A DNA stretch of 64,000 bases from Trichoplax adhaerens (taxonomy: Eukaryota > Placozoa > Uniplacotomia > Trichoplacea > Trichoplacidae), in NCBI RefSeq assembly GCF_000150275.1, contig NW_002060949.1:333861-397860 (forward strand), in the 5' to 3' direction. Made by a program: the position numbers and the translations under genes. The notes below the pieces were generated by a model, which ran no database searches, was not told the origin of the DNA, and worked only from the letters and a program-made list of their open reading frames with translations. Positions within the stretch are counted from its first letter, which is position 1. Every line of letters begins with the position of its first letter. Shown here in pieces: positions 12,001 to 24,800 of the stretch.

Positions 12001-13830
12001 TGATAAATTGGATTAAAATTTAATCTTATTATTGGCTTCTTTCTTGTTTGTGAAGTGCTGGTGTAGGAAGAACAGGAACCTACATTACACTAGATGCTAT
12101 GTTGAAAAGATTAAGAAAAGATAAGACTGTTGATGTTATGGGATTTGTTGTGAATATGAGAAAAAATAGAAACTATATGGTTCAAACCGAGGTATTATTT
12201 GCTGATTGGAGAAGGTCCTTTTGCTCACCCTTAAGCTATTTCTTCTTTATTCAATATTTAGACGCAATATATATTCATACATGATGCTTTGGTCGAGGCT
12301 GTAAGATGCGGAAATACATCAGTTGCGGCACATAATTTTTCTGAATACTATCGCAATTTGAAAATGCAGCAACCGAATGGTGATAAAACACTGCTAGAAG
12401 CTGAATATTCGGTAAATATACAATTATTATATATGAAGTATGATATATCTGAATATGTAGTCATGCAGAATGTGAAGATCCTTCTCATTATCAATAGAAT
12501 CTTCGAAATATTTCATATGATCGAAAAATTTGTGAGGGAAAGAAATCATATAACGTAAATAAGAACCGAGATAAATCTATATTTCCGGGTAATTTGCGAC
12601 TAGTAGAAAGCTCATTTATTGCGATATTTTTTACCAATTTATTGAGCTTTATTATATGAGAATGCTATGACTGCTATGTGTTAGATGACGAATACCGTGT
12701 TCGCTTATCAATGGTACCTGGAATTGATGGATCTGACTATATTAACGCTGGTTATGTTGATGTAAGTAGATTAAACATGGTGTGTAAGGAGTCGGAAAAC
12801 ATTTTTATTTAATGGTGATCATCGAGGTGCATAAAAGAGAGAATGAAATTGTCTTGAGATTTATGTAATTAACATTTTGTTTATACAGGGATATCGTCGA
12901 ACGAAGGCGTACATTGTGACACAAATCCCCTTAGACAGCACTATAGGAGACTTTTGGAGAATGATCTGGGAACAACAATGTCGTGTAATTGTAGCATTAA
13001 CTACAGAAAGTGATCACGAACTGGTTTGCAACTAGCTCCTTATCAGCTGGATTGTTTCTGTTTCACCAAGCATTTTAATTTTTAGTTCTAAGATTTTATC
13101 CATTAATTTAATTTCAGTATGCTAAGTACTTACCCAGCGTCAAAAAGAAGAAGATATTTGAAGAAATATCTGTAGAAGCGTTAAAACAACGTAAAAATGA
13201 ATCTTACGTGTCAACTGATCTAAAATTATTTCATAAACAGGTTCTTGATAATGTTTTAATATTAACATACCATATATTATGGCAATCATATTAGTAAAAG
13301 TGCTTTTCGCTTATCTAAGTATTTTATTGTATTGAAGGAGTCAGCTTCGAAAATTGTCCGCCATCTTCACTACCTAAATTGGAAGAATGAAGCTCTATCA
13401 CAGCACAGTCAAGATATTGTAGATTTAATAGATCAGGCTGAAAAAATACAACCTCCGAACCGAAATAAAGCCATGACTGTCATTTCCAGGTACTGACATT
13501 GATTGCAAATGAGTTTAGTAAACAACCAGTTGAAACTATTCCTTTCTTTAGAACTGGAACTGGCCCCGCTGGAATGTTCATCACACTCGCAATATCACTA
13601 GACAAACTTAAAACAGAAAAAGAAGTAGATATTTTTCAAATAGTAAATAAATTGAGGAGCCAAAGACCAGGCATTATGCAAACACAGGTAATATAACACT
13701 TATTTGGTATTACTGTAAAGATACGCGAAAGCACTGCATGAGCAAATTAATAGATGATAATATTTACGAATATGCTACGAAAGATGAGCTTGAAAATCTG
13801 GGTATTTTTGACATAATGAAATCTCACTAA
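1..13830 (+). CDS. Receptor protein tyrosine phosphatase, giant FN3 ectodomain, two PTP domains (5' end outside window)
   Basis: A transmembrane phosphatase that should bind ligands or neighbouring cells outside and remove phosphate from tyrosines inside. I joined 45 exons whose phases agree throughout; from the window edge they encode about 2845 residues and a TAA at 13828-13830. Order: about 21 FN3 domains, a cysteine-containing membrane-proximal region with RRKR, one membrane helix, PTP D1 (active-site [10 protein letters not shown]), PTP D2 (degenerate), short C-terminus. The N-terminus and signal peptide lie upstream of base 1. Two PTP domains recall LAR/R2A-type RPTPs, while the very long FN3 array recalls PTPRQ/PTPRB-type (R3) receptors, which have only one PTP domain; I therefore give no symbol. 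Nearly all FN3 exons are phase 1-1, so they can be gained or lost without frame change. It converges with the receptor gene ending at 18824. Confidence 0.93.
375..1330 (+). repeat. FN3-pair block, copy 1
   Basis: Exon, 371-bp intron and exon (375-671, 672-1042, 1043-1330), nearly identical base for base to 1545-2503, including the intron. By eye I see only a handful of substitutions plus a few-base indel in the intron near 870. The flanking introns (172-374 and 1331-1544) are not similar to their counterparts. Confidence 0.93.
1545..2503 (+). repeat. FN3-pair block, copy 2
   Basis: Second copy of the two-exon block at 375-1330, offset about 1170 bp. The exons 1043-1330 and 2216-2503 differ in just one base that I can see (GAA versus CAA near the end). 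Both copies stay in frame and are used in the predicted protein. Confidence 0.93.
9382..10603 (+). other. Membrane-proximal region, RRKR site and transmembrane segment of the receptor phosphatase
   Basis: Exons 9382-9484, 9630-9972, 10103-10145, 10257-10344 and 10491-10603. The region begins as an FN3-like fold ([11 protein letters not shown]) and carries the dibasic-rich SRRKRATSC, with RRKR at 9856-9867. This fits the R-x-K/R-R pattern of furin-type proteases, and LAR-family RPTPs are cut at a comparable membrane-proximal place. Exon 10257-10344 holds the single hydrophobic helix ([20 protein letters not shown]) followed by Tyr-Trp-Arg as the cytoplasmic stop. Exon 10103 uses the TATAG acceptor: it keeps phase 0, while the CTTTCAG site 17 bases further on does not fit the frame of the next exon. 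Confidence 0.85.
10168..10192. repeat. TATG microsatellite
   Basis: About six tandem copies of TATG/GTAT in the intron just upstream of the transmembrane exon of the receptor phosphatase. Confidence 0.9.
10705..12411 (+). other. PTP domain D1 (catalytically complete)
   Basis: Exons 10705-10790, 10942-11032, 11106-11182, 11270-11306, 11408-11505, 11590-11709, 11805-11962, 12056-12191 and 12262-12411. It opens with KPIS and the phosphotyrosine-recognition loop KNRYAN, followed by [23 protein letters not shown], the DFWRLVWE strand and EKCLQYWP. The acid loop WPDHGVP, the active-site [10 protein letters not shown] (split across the intron after 11962) and the Q-loop QTE are all present. Every catalytic element of a classical tyrosine phosphatase can be seen, so D1 should be active. 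Confidence 0.95.
12498..13830 (+). other. PTP domain D2 (degenerate, catalytically dead)
   Basis: Exons 12498-12588, 12685-12761, 12889-13023, 13118-13240, 13338-13489, 13552-13687 and 13732-13830. The fold is recognisable ([53 protein letters not shown]) but the catalytic parts are lost. The acid loop is YLNWKNE instead of WPD, and the signature loop reads [11 protein letters not shown] where an active domain has [11 protein letters not shown], so the cysteine is absent. D2 domains of RPTPs are usually weak or inactive and regulate D1; this one is further decayed than LAR D2, which keeps the cysteine. The last exon is chosen because phase 0 from the GAAAG acceptor runs 32 codons to a stop. 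Confidence 0.85.
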
Positions 13831-16800
13831 CCGAGGAGTGATGGCATACGTTACTATGAGCTACGGACTTATAATATGATATAATAACGGCTGTAATTAT
13901 CAGTAAATAATGCCTTCAATAGCAAATTTCTTAAATGCTGAAAGAGATTTATTTTTGGGTACTGTATGTTAACACCAGTTTAAGTCACTAAGTAATGCTA
14001 AAGAGCGATTAAGTGGAGCAGTTCATTCCGATTTTTGAATACTATCGAATTAATTCAGAAGCAATAATAGTGTATAAAAGGCGATTTTGGCAATATATTG
14101 TGCATATATTTTTGTTACCGTTGCAGCTATGAGTCTTATTGAAAATAGTGCATTCTTTAATTATAAAGATTTTTAAAGAAATATATGAAGCATTATTTGT
14201 GCATCATAATTGCCATGCTCAGTCTCTCGAATCTTGTAATTATATTCGACTACCAAATGCTCATCTATGTAGAAAGATAAGGCAGCAATCTTTGATAAAA
14301 TCGGAATCATCAATTTTCTTTTGCTATAATTTTATGTAGTGCTAAATAATATTTTAGGTAATATTGTAATCCATGATCTTCCAATTTTTTTGCTAAAGTC
14401 GCGCATCATATTCTTATTTCAGGACCAATATACGTTCTGCTATGAAACATTGGTAGAATACATGAAATGATTTGCGCATATTTCAATACTCCACGAAGTA
14501 TCCTCTTTAGAATTAACAAAAATTTTATCGCTTATTTGTACTTCATATGCGAATGCAATCCATCTATAGGCATACATAGTTTTCAAGCTATGCTAATTTT
14601 TTTTATTGTCCGCAAATATTAATTATTTTTCGGAATTATTAATTGTACTATTTAGAAATATAAACTCAAAAATGAATCTACTATTTTAATTGCTTGTTGT
14701 TTTAAATAAGATATTTATTTGCGATACAGCCACAAAATTTATACTGCTGCAGAAGTATACGGTAGTTTGTAGCTTTACTAATACAATTTCAGTTATAAAC
14801 TTAATAGACTTGGTACGCAAATCTCTGTCTTCACAATCATGCTTGTTAGTTATACAGTTGGCAAAACTGACTGTAAAAATTATACTTTAGCAAATCTACC
14901 GCGTATAAGCTAGAGTTATTTGATAGCAATTAACTGTCCGCATGCAATGTCTTACGTGGAATTCTTATATTGATTGTCCTCTGATTATAGTTTTAGTGTC
15001 AAATATTAGTGCTATCAACGGTTGTGCCACTACGGATAAAAATTAACTATAAATGGTTATTATCTTATGAGACTCGCCTTTGAATAGTTCAAGTGTAAGA
15101 AATCATTAGTGATTTATATTTTTATTTGTTAAGATATCAATAACAACGGCAAAGGGTAAGTGCATAAAAGTATATATATATAATACAGGTCATGCATCAA
15201 TTTTATATATATATTTACACTATATTTATACATATATGCATCCGCATTCTATAAGACTTTATATACTCTTGTAAGAAAACGTAACATACTTCTTGTTGTC
15301 GTTCTTAATTAATTTATATACTTTGTCTCTGAAGTATACAGTACTTGGACTTCTTCAACATTTTATACCATGTGAATAAAATTTCATCTAGCATAAATTT
15401 TGCTTAGATCATATCATATTACTTATATTGTATTTAGGTCTGGTATACTCGTGTGCAGTGTGGATGCGATAGATTGTAACTAAGAATTATGATAACGGTG
15501 CATCTTAGCTCTGTAGTTGTTTCATTAGAAGAAATTGCGATAGCGTATACCAAGTAATTACTATCTAATTTCAAACGGTGTTTTTTTTTACTGTAATGGG
15601 CAATTAACTCAGACTTTTGCACTAGTAGTTTACGAATATTGTAACACGAGAATAATCGTCGTTAGCCTGATAGCAAGTGCGCCGATTGAATTATTTTATG
15701 GTAGAGAAACATCTTTTCGACCTTTTCGACTACTTTAGCTTCGGTATAGGATGTTGACAATACCTAATACTACGTGTGTGACAGTAGAGGTTTGCTTAAT
15801 TTTAGCAAATTTAAATTTGAGACTGTAGTGCAGCCCCAAATATAGCTTGGATTGTGATTGCAAGACTATACGAGAGTAGTAGTACTCGTTTGTTAGATTG
15901 TATGATTTTGAAGATATCTATTTGTAGAAGAGTTTTACGTACGTATTGTCTTGATACTATTGAGATTTTCATAATAAGGTTCTGAGATAATAATAGATAG
16001 CGTTAATTATGTTAGTGCTGTGAGCATTGTATTGCTAAGACGCGTGAATAATGAATAGCTCGTGCGATGATAACTGTTATCTTGCGACTAAATTGGCAAG
16101 ATATGATTGTAATGTGTAAAATTTATTCTGTAACAAAGAACAAATAAACCGCGAGCTTTTGTTGTAGTGATATAGTCCAGATATGTAGAAGTAGTCCTTG
16201 ATAAATAAAAACAAAATGATTTATGTGATAAAGTGAACCTTGCAAGAAACTGTAGTTCTTGTTGTTATACTTTTGAGAAGACACTTTATCACATACTGTA
16301 ACTGTAGTTGATTATAGTTTCCATATTACGCCAATCTTAAATTTAAAACTTGCTAGACTTATAAATAGCAATATTAAGTTTTGCAATATCTTAGAGAGAG
16401 CCTAATGCTCCAGAGTCAATCATAGACGATTATGATAGGATATGCGTAATTTAACTTCATTTTTTAGACCCAACTTCCTTAGTAGAAATCTTATTAAATT
16501 CTTAGCGACTTCGTTAGACGTAGTCTAGACTTTCTTCATAAGAATACTGTAATTTACAGGGCCAAACTGGATTTCCAAGAGCATCTGAATGAGACACTTT
16601 GGATGTGTTAGATTTATTATTGAATAATTTACTAAGATTATAACTCTGCATGCGGCCGTTCTTAATATAATATTAAAAATCCATTTACGACGGCGCGTTT
16701 TCATTAATGAATGTATTAATAATTTCTCTCAGTTCTTTATGCATAGTACTATTAATAAGGTTGGCCATGGACCCTCACTAGTAGCGTACTTCCTGATCGT

Positions 16801-18823
16801 AGGTTGCCTAGTGACTTTACTCTAGATTAGTCCCTGGATTTAATACTGGCGTAGCGGTAAAGCAGTAATAGCAATAGGAGAAGTTGTCTCTTCTTATTGT
16901 GCTAATATACTTAGCCAAATTTTGGTTTGGTAGCAACGAGTTACATCTTTAAAATATTAATAGAGACTTACAGTAAAGCATCTGACAATGATAAGGATCT
17001 TAGCAGTTATAGTATTGAAACTGCAATATTTAAATTATTATATATACTTATATATCAGAATTTTCGGTCCCTAACAGGTTGACGAAGACAGAAATAGGCT
17101 AATCGAATATATACGGTATTTATCAACAATAATAGCGTACAAATTGAAAATGTTGTAGAAGACATACACTATTTCAAGCTCAGTTCATCATTTACATGAA
17201 TTCTTATTAAATAAATAAATTAATACTAATTTATTAGCGGTTAAAATTAAAGTTATTCGTTTATATTGGAAGCGTCTTCTATATTAGGACTAAGAGTTGC
17301 AAATGTGTTATAAAGTACGGCTAAAAATAATCACAAACATGATTATTTACATTACATTTAATTGAATTGAAATTCTAACTAGTAGTTGCTTAATATTGAA
17401 TATTTCTCTAAAATCTAGAAATAAGATACAGGGACATATCGGTATGCTGCATCTTTCAAGATCGTTATATCCTGTTCTTTAACATTAAGTATACTATCTT
17501 TTACCTCTACGATTTACACGCTTGCAATAAATTAGTATACTATGTACCATTTACTACGATTGAAGCCTACTCAAACGAGTATAGAGACATAGTTTATAGT
17601 CTTTCTAATTCTATATACTTGCCATATCTGCGCGATCATTTGTAGAATTATAGACGATAATGATTAATTATAATATAAATATACTGTTATGCTTAGTTCT
17701 ACAGCAGTGCTTTCTATGTATATTAGATTCCCAAAGTATAACATTATTGATTTCTCTTCATCTCTCAGTTGCTGGGGCTATGGTAGTAGTTTGCGTTGTT
17801 CAGTTATTCTGACGTTACTTTACCGCAGGGTTACACACTAGCCTGTTGTACTTTCTCTTTCTAACATGATACTTGCTCTTCATTAGAGAATATCCTTCTA
17901 CTTCTTATATACAACACCGCGTGTGATCCTGATATCAAACCTAGATTTAGCTAGTATTTTGAATTCACTGTTACACATAGCAAACAGTATACAGTTGTAT
18001 ATAATTCATTAAATATAATATATATATATATATATGTATTTTTAGTAAATTAATTCAGTTAATTTTACTGTTATATACTGTATGTAATGTACTTATATTA
18101 AATAGCAAATTTTAGGTAAATTACAGTATTTAAAATATCAAAGAATTATTTTCTAAGCGATATTAATACAACTTAAAAGGTAAACTGCTATTCACTACCG
18201 TTTACTTTTGCTCAATGTGTACACCGACCATGATGTAAAGAAATACACGTAGATCTAATGGCAATGCTGAAGATTATTCGCTAAAATTTAAAAACAAGTA
18301 TTATCAACTTTATTATTAGTTAGCAGTTAAAACCGTAGATTTTAGAGCTAATAATTTTAGAGCAATTTAATAACTTTGGGTACAATTTTCAAGGTTCTTA
18401 AATACTAGAGTTTGAGTTTTTTTCAAACTTTTTACCTAAACAAAGTATAAAATCTGCCCCAACTTAAAATGATTACATAATCTGGTGGATGAAAAGTTAA
18501 ACTACCATAGAGTATATTCTCTTTATAAATTTATATTACGGCGATGTCGAAAGTTTATAAATATTAAATCATATATTGTTTATGTCACTGTTATAATCAC
18601 CGATGGATTTTAATCTAGAGTATGCACTGACAGATATAATAAACATGTAACTATTCTGTTATTACTGAACAAGAAAAATGATAAAGAATACTTGTCTTAG
18701 TCATAGCCATACAGAAGATGCAAATGTAATTTATCGAGTCGGCATATTCACATGGAAGTTAAATCAGTAGATGTAAGTATACTGTTATAGTACAAAACAG
18801 TAAGTATACGTGATTAGGTAGCC
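13831..18823. other. Intergenic stretch between two converging genes
   Basis: About 5 kb with no convincing exon on either strand. It must contain the 3' untranslated ends of the phosphatase (plus) and of the receptor gene ending at 18824 (minus). Short open frames here lack splice context or family features. A TA dinucleotide run lies at 18018-18035. Confidence 0.6.
18018..18035. repeat. TA dinucleotide run
   Basis: Uninterrupted alternating A and T in the intergenic region. Confidence 0.9.
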
Positions 18824-21800
18824 CTATACAGTACTTTCATATGTTTTATATGTATCATATCTACAAGAAAAAATCTGTGGGTAATCTTCTGATGAGTGAC
18901 CACTAAATGTTGATGTATCAAAGGCACTAATTGTTGACATTTGTAAGCATAATTCTTGTCCATAGCCAAGAGTTGAGGTACCTTCATCTTTGCCCTTTAA
19001 TTGAGCTAGATGATGATTCTGACTGTTTCTTGAACTCATATTATCTAAATCTAGGGATATCGTACTAGGCATGACGATCTTGTTCTTAAAGGAAGGAAGA
19101 ACTTCATAAGTACTACCTGGAGTCTCATTTTCGGGCTTATTGTCATCAATATTGTTCAATTCATCGTAATCAAAATCTTCATAGTATTCCGCTTGGCATG
19201 GTGCTGGGGGTAATGGACGCAATCCTTGATCTACCAATGGCTCTGGTATTGTCTGAGCGATAGAATGATGTGCTTTTATGTCATAATAGATATCACTGTA
19301 TTTTAGTATTAACTAACCTCTACTTAAATTAGTTTACATAAGTCGGAGTATTAATGCACTACTTATAGTTTAGACTTACCGATTTATTTTTATAGAAACA
19401 ACATCCAAGGAATATGTATTTAGATAATTTCATTCTGTTATGCAGTAAATACGAAATGTTACTTTACTATTTTGCTAACAGATTTGTAATGCCATCAGTA
19501 TTAAAAAATTAGAAAGATCACAGCATAGTAAATGAATTATTAGCTGTACAGAACTGATACTGTCTATCATAAAACGTAAGCATCGTAGGGAATGTATTCA
19601 TTTATTTATGTAAATACTTTTATAGCATAGTAGAAACCTCAAAAAATTATCATTTCAGTATTAAAACGATAGTTAGGTACTAATTTGTTTAGCTATTCTT
19701 GACTTATTTGAAAAGCATGTAAATACATGTTTGTAATGTTTTGCCGAAAATTAAATAAACTAGCAGTGAATGCCCGTTACAGCAACAGGTCCCACTTATC
19801 ATACAGTAATTACTTCACACGATGCTGTAGTAAACCTCGCTTATGAGCTAGTATTGTATCATAGTACTGTAGTTAACTGTACTGTACCTGTAGTCTAATA
19901 TACCACACCCTACAGAACATAATTGTTAATAGTAAGGTACTTTGATCAATAGAGTCATATTGGAGATAATTATAGTAGTATTTGACTTCATTTGCTTGCA
20001 TTGAAGGTTTAAAATAGCACGATTAGAATATAGACGATTAAATGTTATAAAAATTGACAGTTTCGCGAACCCTACTACATTTTCAGAGTGTGTATAATTT
20101 GTCATTAAATTATGTTCACCTGTTTTTTCTTTCCATGACTTGATAGATTTTAACGCTTACTAGTAATATTACTACGGATAAAACGAGGACAACTGCCACG
20201 ATGACAACATTGATATCTATCATATTTGGTTGCTGGTCTGGCGTTCCTATAAAATAACGACAAAGCGAAAGCAACTCTTTTGTAACATTATTTCAACAGC
20301 AAGCTATATTATTCTAGGCTTCTTACTACTCATTTTAGACATATATATATTATGGTAAATAACGTGGAACTCTAAATTTGATGTTTTGTTAAACAAATTA
20401 TAATCAAAAATTTGTCAAAAGTCCATGTTTAATGTTATCATTTCATAACTGTGCATAAATTACTCTACGTTGCGTGTGCTCGTTGGAACAGATTGAAGTT
20501 CATCACTGCTAAATAATATTCATACACCTTCGCTACTTTATTTCTTTAAAGTAGCATGGAAGATTACGCCTTANAAGTATTCTTACAACTTTCTAGTTTA
20601 CTCTAAAAAAACAGCCAGAATATCAATTATGATGGTAATACGGTACCTGTCTGTGAATCTGTAGCACCATAATACCCATCTGTTATACCAAGAGTAGGTT
20701 CTATATCTGGCGGCTCTACTGTAAGAATCGACTCTGCTACAGAGCTATTGCCAACGGCGTTTGCCATTATAATTTGAACAAGATAAGGTTCTTCGACTGA
20801 GATATTAAAGAGAGAAAATTGCCTTAATGATCCATCATTGAAAGTATAGGACGTAATGAAGTCTGTATCTCTTTCAGTTATAGTAATATATGTTCTGGTT
20901 AAGTTGCCATTGGTTTGATTAATTGGAAACTGATAGAAAAAAGATTATTGAAATATTGCTATTAGGCTTATATGATTAAGTAATTTATCACATCGATGAC
21001 TATTTCATTATTTAATCTTTATAGAGATTTTTAATGCTATAGGATTGATTATTTTATAAATATGGACTGTGCAAGAGGCGATTACCTCCCAAGACAAATG
21101 ACAATTGTATAAGATATTATATTCATCTTGTGGATTACAAAGAAAATGCAGCTTTAACGGTTTTCCTTCGGGTTCTGCATGAAATTAAAGCTCATAGTTT
21201 AGCATATAATAGAATTTAAGGCTTTATTAATAAAATTAATAATTATTTACAATACATCTCACTTTACCTGCTTCAGGAAAATAGACGTATTTCGATTTTG
21301 ATAATGCACTTTGTTTTCCATTCTTACCAATAGCAGCTACATTAACTTCGTAATTTGCGCCGTATCTCATTTGCTTAGTTAATATAATGGATCTAGATTC
21401 GACTTCATTGACAGCTATACATTTTCGCTAATGAAGATAAAATGAAAATTTTTCTCAAAATATATATTTCTGAGAAAAATTACACATTCTCGTTCTACGG
21501 CTTCTTTATTAGGGTCTATTTTACTTTCATAATATTATTAGTTTTCTAACTACTGTGTGATTCTCGAAAATTTTTGGTAATATTTCGCTGTTTGATACTT
21601 TATGGACTCTTATTTATTCCAATAGTAGGAATTATGATAGTATGATACGACTGTGTGCTGAGTATAACACTAATATTATTGGAAATCTAATTTTCATAGC
21701 GTGGTGAACGGATTATACTAGTATTACACAAAAAGTATAGTGCAGTCCTACTCATGTCATGTAGTAGTACATGTGTTATTATTGTTAATAGCCTAGATAA

Positions 21801-24800
21801 TAATATCTGTTTAATTCCCAAATTCAGGTTGTATAAGCCGAACATTGTAATGAAAACTGAGTCCATTACAAATATAATGTACTGTATCATGTTTCAAGCG
21901 CTTTAGATGATCTTTAGATACATCAATTTACCTCTCGAACTTGCTCTATTATTGGATAAATTTCTCGATAACAGACTCTATAACCAGCAATTAAAGCTTC
22001 ATTTAGGGCATCAGTGTATGGATTATGCCATTCAATGTTCACAGAATGGGATTCACTATCAGTTATAACTTTATTAATAACTGGAGATAAGGGTACAGCT
22101 ATAGATTGACAATAAAAGAGCAAGAAAGAATTCTTTGAGAAATTACGTAGCAATTAATGCAATCTAAACGTACCCTCATTGCATTAATGAAATATTTGCT
22201 TGTCATTGTACAAATGAAATCAGTACTATATGTGAAATAAGAAACGGGAATAAATAGCTATGAGGCTAATACAGTATATTTTAAAGTAATTATAGGAATG
22301 AATAAATTCATTTTTAGCTTCAGAGTTTTCATTTATCCAGATAGAATTTTAGCATACTACATGCATTATAGTATGTTATATATTGTAATGTATAACATGC
22401 AATCAAATTTTTATTCACGCATTAAGAGAACAATCTCTGATAACATGAAATTAGTAAACAATACCAAAATGCTACTGGCATGTACGCTCACCTTCTTTAC
22501 TCGCATTCAGTCTTTTCGAGCATACTCGTGTTTCTCCGTAGTAGTTACTGCCTATTACACAAAACATTAGATCAGCATCAAAAACAGCTGATATCTTACA
22601 TAGGGTTCCTTTTTGTAGACAGAAACGGATGCTTCTATTTGATGTCCTTTTCGGGAAATACGTAGTTCGCCGGATATCATAGCTGATTGCAAAGAAAGTA
22701 TTTACGATATTCCACGTAATATAAACTTTCGATCCAAGAAATTTAACCTCCAAATTGTAAATGTATGGTGGACCTAATCGAAATTTTTGTTTAGTATTGC
22801 TATAAATATTTGTGCCATCGAAATAATAAACTCTAAATCCAATCTATGTTAGCTTTCAATTTCATTAACAATGATCATATAATTTTTACAAGGGATCATT
22901 ATATTACTAGCGAGATTTACTCATAGAGATCTATCTGCGATACCGTATGTAACAAAATAATTCTTATTAATTTAGTCAGATTACCAGCAGGAGCTTTTTA
23001 GAAATAACGAAGATCTCTATAAATTTTTCCAGTATTATGAAAAATGCACTGCTACGTTTACTTTATTTATGCCTACTAGCTTACCTCGAACTACGAGCTG
23101 TACTAATTGCGTTTCAGCACGGATATTATTATTCTTATCCGTTGCCGTACAGTAGTAATCACCAGCATCTTCACTAGTAATCTGATTGAAAAGTAATTGT
23201 GTGGTTATGTTGCTATGCTTATTTCCGGTATGATTTTTTACCGACACTGTATTCGGAGGATAGCTCTTACGCCAATAAAGCTTGATAACTTTATCTGTTT
23301 CACTTGACCAATTATATACAGTACAGTTAAATACTGTTGAAGAATTAATATCTGTTTCATAATGTCCAGAAGGCATAGTAGTTAAATAGATAGATGCTGT
23401 CACTAAAAGGTAGATAATATATAAATTAGGTATCTTTTCTCTAAAAATATAAATTACTTTACATAAATGAAATATAAGATTAGCCGTTTATTAGAATTCC
23501 CATATTCTAGTTTTTATTTAGCTTCTAAATCTATTTTATTGTAAGATCAATGTATATATATATATATACGAGTATATTCTGATTTAGCTGAATAAGAAAA
23601 ATTTATGAATTATAAAGTGTTGGTTCCTTGTAAATGCTCGTACTTAGCTACTTAGTAAAATTTTATTTACCACTACGCGGTAGCGTTTCAGATTGATAAT
23701 TAATAATATATAATGTATAAAACATAACCAGTTCTTTCATTGATTGTTAACTTACGTCTCCATTTGATTATATTAGTGCTAGATATAATGATAATAACTA
23801 CTCGGTATTATAAAGTACTCGTGAAAGGTATATTGTATCATGATTATTATTAAATACTTGGATTGTAGTGAAAGTAACAGTGGAAATAGCCATATACTGC
23901 TCAAGTATAGCCGCTTACCTGGAAAACTTTACAAGTCTAGAAACTAAAACCGCTATGATTTCGTACATTGCCAGTAGCTGACAATGATATTAAATATGTC
24001 ATTAAATTACCGATTCTGCATAGTTTTTAGATCTAACATCATAAACTTATACGATTAATATTCAGAGCCTTTGCTTAATATACTCAGAAGCCATATCTAT
24101 AAACTCTTACGGTACAGAAATGCTCTATGTAGTCCTTATGTTATTCTAACATCTAATCTTATCCTTACTATTTTACTAGGATTTCTCACCTTACGGTATT
24201 TTTAACCGATGGAACTACTGTAATGCTCGAATTAAAATTAAATTTAATTTTTGATAATAATATTTTTAACATACTGCCGATGGTAAATATTAATCAAAGC
24301 TAAAATACGTACTGATATTCTTAGTAGATTTAATCTTTAAGAACCCCCCTGTACATGAAAGAGGCAATAGAGGGCAAGTAAAATAGAAGGATTAAAAATA
24401 TCTACAAGGATGTAGATGGACCTGCTTTAGATTGTTTTATTGCCCACTAATATAGCCTCTGCTATGATAGTTCGAATTCGTAAACAAGAATACTTATAAA
24501 ATCATATTAATTTCCAAAGCAATGCACGGTATAATTCTTTGACGATAGATTAAGAATGGCTTTCCGTAGTATTAATCACTAAAATACTCTTAATAGATAA
24601 TTTCGCTATTTTTGGCTAAGATTTTAATAGCCATTCATAGAAAACGAATAATACTGGCTGCCAATGTGATAGTTAACGATTACTTCTTTAATAAGATGAC
24701 AGTGGATATGCAAAGCTTTGCGTAAAAATTAATACTAGATATTCATATTGCAATTCATAGAATCTTTAAACTTGATTAAGGTTAGCTTGATAAATACGTA

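Noticed and set aside
18018-18035. TA run as possible origin or transposon end
   Set aside because: Ordinary microsatellite for AT-rich DNA; no inverted repeats or duplications around it.
21687-21890. Minus-strand 67-codon frame between receptor exons
   Set aside because: Lies inside an intron bounded by well-supported exons 21932-22098 and 21268-21427.
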